DNA from: FEN-1219 sp039933105
GTDB lineage: Bacteria > Pseudomonadota > Gammaproteobacteria > Steroidobacterales > Rariloculaceae
Direction of reading: 5' to 3'
Assembly: GCA_039933105.1 (NCBI GenBank)
Contig: JBDTOT010000002.1
Span: forward strand, 1 to 64,000
Length of the DNA stretch: 64,000 nucleotides
The notes below the pieces were generated by a model. That model saw only the letters and a list, made by a program, of their open reading frames with translations, was not told where the DNA came from and ran no database searches. Below, piece by piece: positions 61,698 to 64,000 of the stretch. Position 1 is the stretch's first letter. Every line of letters begins with the position of its first letter. A program made the position numbers and the translations under genes.

Positions 61698-62572
61698 CGG
61701 TGCATCGCCAGGAAGATGTCTTCGAGCGTGAGCCCCTCGACCTCGATCTCTGCGCCCGTGATCGCCGTGATCTGCGCTTCGAGCTCGGCGCTCCACCCGT
61801 GCACGATCGCCGTCGCGTGATTGTGCGTGAAGTCGACGGCTAGCGCGTTCGGAATCTGCACTTGGCTATGCAGCGGCTGTGTCCCGCGCAGATGCAAGCG
61901 CACGATCGACTCGCGCAGGTCGTCAAAGTCACCCTGCCAGTGCAGTCGGCCGTCCTTGAGTATCCAGATCCGGTTCGCGAGCCGTTCGATATCGGCGACA
62001 ATGTGCGACGAGAACACGACGGAACGATTGCCGTCGGCCACGATCTCGACGATCTGCTCGAGAAACTGTCGGCGCGCCAACGGATCGAGGCTCGCGACGG
62101 GCTCATCAAGCAGCAGTAGGTCGGGGCGATGGCCGAGTGCGAGCAGGATCGACAACTTCTGGCGCTGGCCTACGGACATGTTCTTCACGCGTTCGCCAAG
62201 GTCGATGTCCCAGACGGCCACGAGTCGCGCGATCAGGGCGTCGTCCCAGGTCTTATAGAACGAGCGGATCAGCTTCAGCTGATGACCGGCCGTCAACTGG
62301 TTCACGAGCTCGTCTTGTTGCGGCACGAAGCCGACGCGCGCTTTCACCGCACCCGGCAGCCGGTAGCTCTCGTGGCCGAAGACCTCGACGCGGCCTTCGC
62401 TCGCCGGCGTGAAACCGAGCACGAGCTCGAGCAGCGTCGTCTTGCCGGCGCCGTTCTTGCCGAGCACGCCGATGACGTCACCGGCCTGCACCTCGAACGA
62501 CACGCCGCTCAGCACGGGTTTGTCGTCAAACGCCTTTGTGAGGTCGCGCGCGACCACGTACGGTTGCTGCAT
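61694..62572 (-). CDS. ABC transporter ATP-binding protein
   Basis: 292 residues. Walker A is LGKNGAGKTTLLEL, the Q-loop is FVPQQDEL, the signature is MSVGQRQKLSILLAL (VGQ rather than SGG, as in Ytr-like ATPases), Walker B is LLLLDEPVASLDP, and the switch His is in SSHIVADIERL. A ~80-residue C-terminal regulatory tail follows. It overlaps the GntR gene by 47 bases at its start and the permease by four at its end. Confidence 0.92.
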   Translation of the reverse strand: MQQPYVVARDLTKAFDDKPVLSGVSFEVQAGDVIGVLGKNGAGKTTLLELVLGFTPASEGRVEVFGHESYRLPGAVKARVGFVPQQDELVNQLTAGHQLKLIRSFYKTWDDALIARLVAVWDIDLGERVKNMSVGQRQKLSILLALGHRPDLLLLDEPVASLDPLARRQFLEQIVEIVADGNRSVVFSSHIVADIERLANRIWILKDGRLHWQGDFDDLRESIVRLHLRGTQPLHSQVQIPNALAVDFTHNHATAIVHGWSAELEAQITAITGAEIEVEGLTLEDIFLAMHR

Positions 62573-62945
62573 CGCTCGTCTCCCATTTCTTTCGTAGTGC
62601 TTCGATCACGGCGTCGGCGTCGAGCTCGAGCTGGCGCGCCGCCAGCACGAGGTGCTCGAGTGGGGCATCGAGCGCGGCGAGCCGCGCCGAGTGGGGCGCC
62701 TGAGCACGGCGCTGTGCCGCGACCGTCATGGGTTTACCGCGATTGCGCTCGAGCACGCCCTCGGCTTCGAGCCGCGTGTACACCTTCGACACCGTCATCG
62801 GATTGATCGTGTGCGCGAGGGCCAGCTCGCGAATCGACGGCAACGCCGTGCCGGGCGCGAGCTGGCCGCTCGCGACCAGGCGGCGAATCTGCTCGTCTAA
62901 TTGCCGATGCAGCGGCACGCCGGAGTGCGGCTTCAGTACGAACAT
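62526..62945 (-). CDS. GntR-family (YtrA-type) transcriptional regulator
   Basis: 139 residues from MFVLKPHSGVPLHRQL. The winged helix shows LVASGQLAPGTALPSIRELA and INPMTVSKVYTRLEAEGVLE, the GntR hallmark. The short C-terminal helical part (about 60 residues) is typical of the YtrA subfamily, which lacks a large ligand domain and usually controls adjacent ABC transporters. Octamer repeats directly upstream are candidate operators. Confidence 0.92.
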   Translation of the reverse strand: MFVLKPHSGVPLHRQLDEQIRRLVASGQLAPGTALPSIRELALAHTINPMTVSKVYTRLEAEGVLERNRGKPMTVAAQRRAQAPHSARLAALDAPLEHLVLAARQLELDADAVIEALRKKWETSDAATVRGRARPHKGV

Positions 62946-62963
62946 GGCGGCTTCGATGTACCA

Positions 62964-62987
62964 TAGTGCATTAGTGCAGTAAGGCAC
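62964..62987. promoter_or_regulatory. Octamer repeats upstream of the GntR gene
   Basis: Three consecutive octamers TAGTGCAT, TAGTGCAG and TAAGGCAC lie 19-42 bases before the start of the GntR gene. The core TGCATTAGTGCA is also a small inverted pattern. Their place fits an autoregulatory operator. Confidence 0.45.
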
Positions 62988-63345
62988 ATGGGTCGAAGGA
63001 AGTCAACGACGGAGTCAGCGGAGCAGGGAAGTTAGTGCCCGGTGCGGGCGTCGGCGCTGCGGCAGTCGAGGCACGGCTCTGCGGCCGGTGGCGCGGGGAG
63101 ATCACCTGACGCACAGGCGTGCGAACGCCTAAGCGTAGGCAACGGCTGCAGAGCAGCAGGTCCGAGAGGTAGGTCAGGAACTTTCGATCGACGTTCGCCG
63201 CTGGCTGCACAGCACACTCGCCGTGAGCGTGACCGCCAAAGAGTAGGCGGCCACGGCGACGGCGTTCTGTGGTGCAGCGCTCAGTTCATGAGCGGTGCGA
63301 CTTGGGGCAGGCACGCCGTGTAGCGTCGTTCTCGCCGCGAATACG
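62988..63345. other. Gene-free stretch
   Basis: Short frames on both strands have no recognisable features. A minus-strand frame (TYLSDLLLCSRCLRLGVRTP) looks protein-like but has no start context and no recognised family. Confidence 0.4.
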
Positions 63346-63660
63346 TTAGGTGGCGGTGCCGACGATCTTGTCGCGCTGCGCGGTCAGATTGGTGTTCGTG
63401 AACTTCGAGACGTCGGCGCGCGCCCGGCCTGGTGGATAGCGGCCGCCGCATCGAACGCCTTCGGATCCGCAATCCAGATCGTGATCGTTGCTACGAACGG
63501 CGGCGCAGCGCCATCGGCGCCCGGTTGGCCGCAGCGCAGTTCGAAGCGGCTGATCGACTTGCCGTACAACTTCATGGTCAGTGGCATGTGCTTGTTGACG
63601 TAGTAGTCGAAGTCAAAGCGCGCGTCGGGCGAGCGGATAATACGGATAAACGCCGTTTTG
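63346..63660 (-). pseudogene. EthD-domain protein remnant
   Basis: One minus-strand frame carries SPDARFDFDYYVNKHMPLTM, then GQPGADGAAPPFVATITIWI and DPKAFDAAAAIHQ, the core of an EthD-type dimeric alpha/beta-barrel protein. A second frame supplies the tail VSKFTNTNLTAQRDKIVGTA and stop. The usual first strand before SPDARFDF is garbled. A frameshift near 63420 and the damaged start make it a pseudogene. EthD proteins assist some degradative monooxygenase systems. Confidence 0.78.
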
Positions 63661-63861
63661 TTCAGCGCCCCTTCGCCGGTCGCACGGCCACCGCGGCTGC
63701 CCGAGAGCGAACACCTCGTGCCCGGTGTCAGCGCCCGCCGTCGCCGCGTTGCGATTTCTGCGCGCTTCACCCAGAAACTCCTCCCCCACGAATCGCCGCC
63801 CGCAACCGCCACCGCCCACGGGGGCGTCGATACGCCCGCGGGGTCGGGAAAAATGAGCTGA

Positions 63862-64000
63862 TCAGAGCAGCGACGACGGCGGAGTGCGCGCACCCAGGGA
63901 CAGGCGGGGCAGATCGTCTCCCTCCCGCTGCCTCGCGTGCGCGAGAATCCGCTCGATCAGCGCCGGGTCTTCGATGCTCGCGATGACCTCGAGCTGCCCA
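63862..64000 (-). mobile_element. IS91-family transposase, C-terminal end (cut by the window edge)
   Basis: The minus strand is open from the window end and reads GQLEVIASIEDPALIERILA, then LGARTPPSSLL and a stop. VIASIEDP followed by an I-x-x-IL helix is the conserved C-terminus of IS91-type transposases. The rest of the gene lies beyond base 64000, so it is not known whether it is intact. Confidence 0.75.

Noticed and set aside
1..64000. tRNA, rRNA, riboswitch and CRISPR loci
   Set aside because: No cloverleaf with a GTTC-type arm, rRNA block, riboswitch core or spaced repeat array was recognised in the intergenic stretches. A covariance-model scan would be needed to exclude small RNAs.

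Overview
The window is GC-rich chromosomal DNA, almost certainly from a gammaproteobacterium. The evidence is a GspA/GspB-type secretion pair, an ArgR-headed arginine operon with the acylornithine-type transcarbamylase known from Xanthomonas, diheme cytochrome c4, lipoprotein DsbA, and a dtd-tatABC run. The accessory genes (secreted DUF6152-type proteins, a large TonB-dependent receptor, a sulfotransferase, an EthD remnant) suggest a free-living heterotroph near Xanthomonadales, Nevskiales or Steroidobacterales. That placement is inference.

0-6 kb: a cut GspA-like gene and GspB; an SRAP (HMCES/YedK) gene at the end of an ABC exporter operon; a divergent FlhD-like/FlhC-like pair with no flagellar genes nearby; an NRDE protein; a carboxylesterase. 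6-17 kb: one tightly overlapping forward run, argR-argG-(unknown P-loop NTPase)-argC-argD-argF'-argB-argH-(LptM-like lipoprotein)-polA, closed by a hairpin terminator. 17-24.6 kb: engB (reverse); cytochrome c4 and a DsbA-like lipoprotein (forward); then a reverse run dtd-tatA-tatB-tatC-OPT transporter-aminotransferase. 25-31 kb: azurin followed by a cytochrome oxidase operon whose subunit II carries two fused cytochrome c domains and which has two subunit III-like genes.

31.3-35.8 kb: five tightly packed forward genes for exported proteins. They are a DUF6152 protein, three members of an unnamed secreted family, and a metallo-beta-lactamase-fold protein whose metal-binding motif is altered. 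A fused DUF6152-plus-family gene recurs at 51.5 kb beside a 1042-residue TonB-dependent receptor. This is the best candidate in the window for an undescribed system.

35.9-64 kb: accessory DNA with much decay. Intact genes include an orphan CheB-CheR-PAS hybrid, small stress-type membrane proteins with CsbD, DUF2934 and a P-type ATPase, a beta-propeller protein, an OmpA-family protein, an esterase lipoprotein, the TonB receptor, a low-affinity iron permease-like protein, an unknown secreted protein, a sulfotransferase and a GntR-controlled ABC exporter. Between them are remnants of ABC ATPase, ArsR, RibH, DUF2306-like, EthD and cytochrome b genes, a truncated duplicate of the unknown secreted gene, and two pieces of IS91-family transposase. 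No rRNA, tRNA or CRISPR array was recognised.
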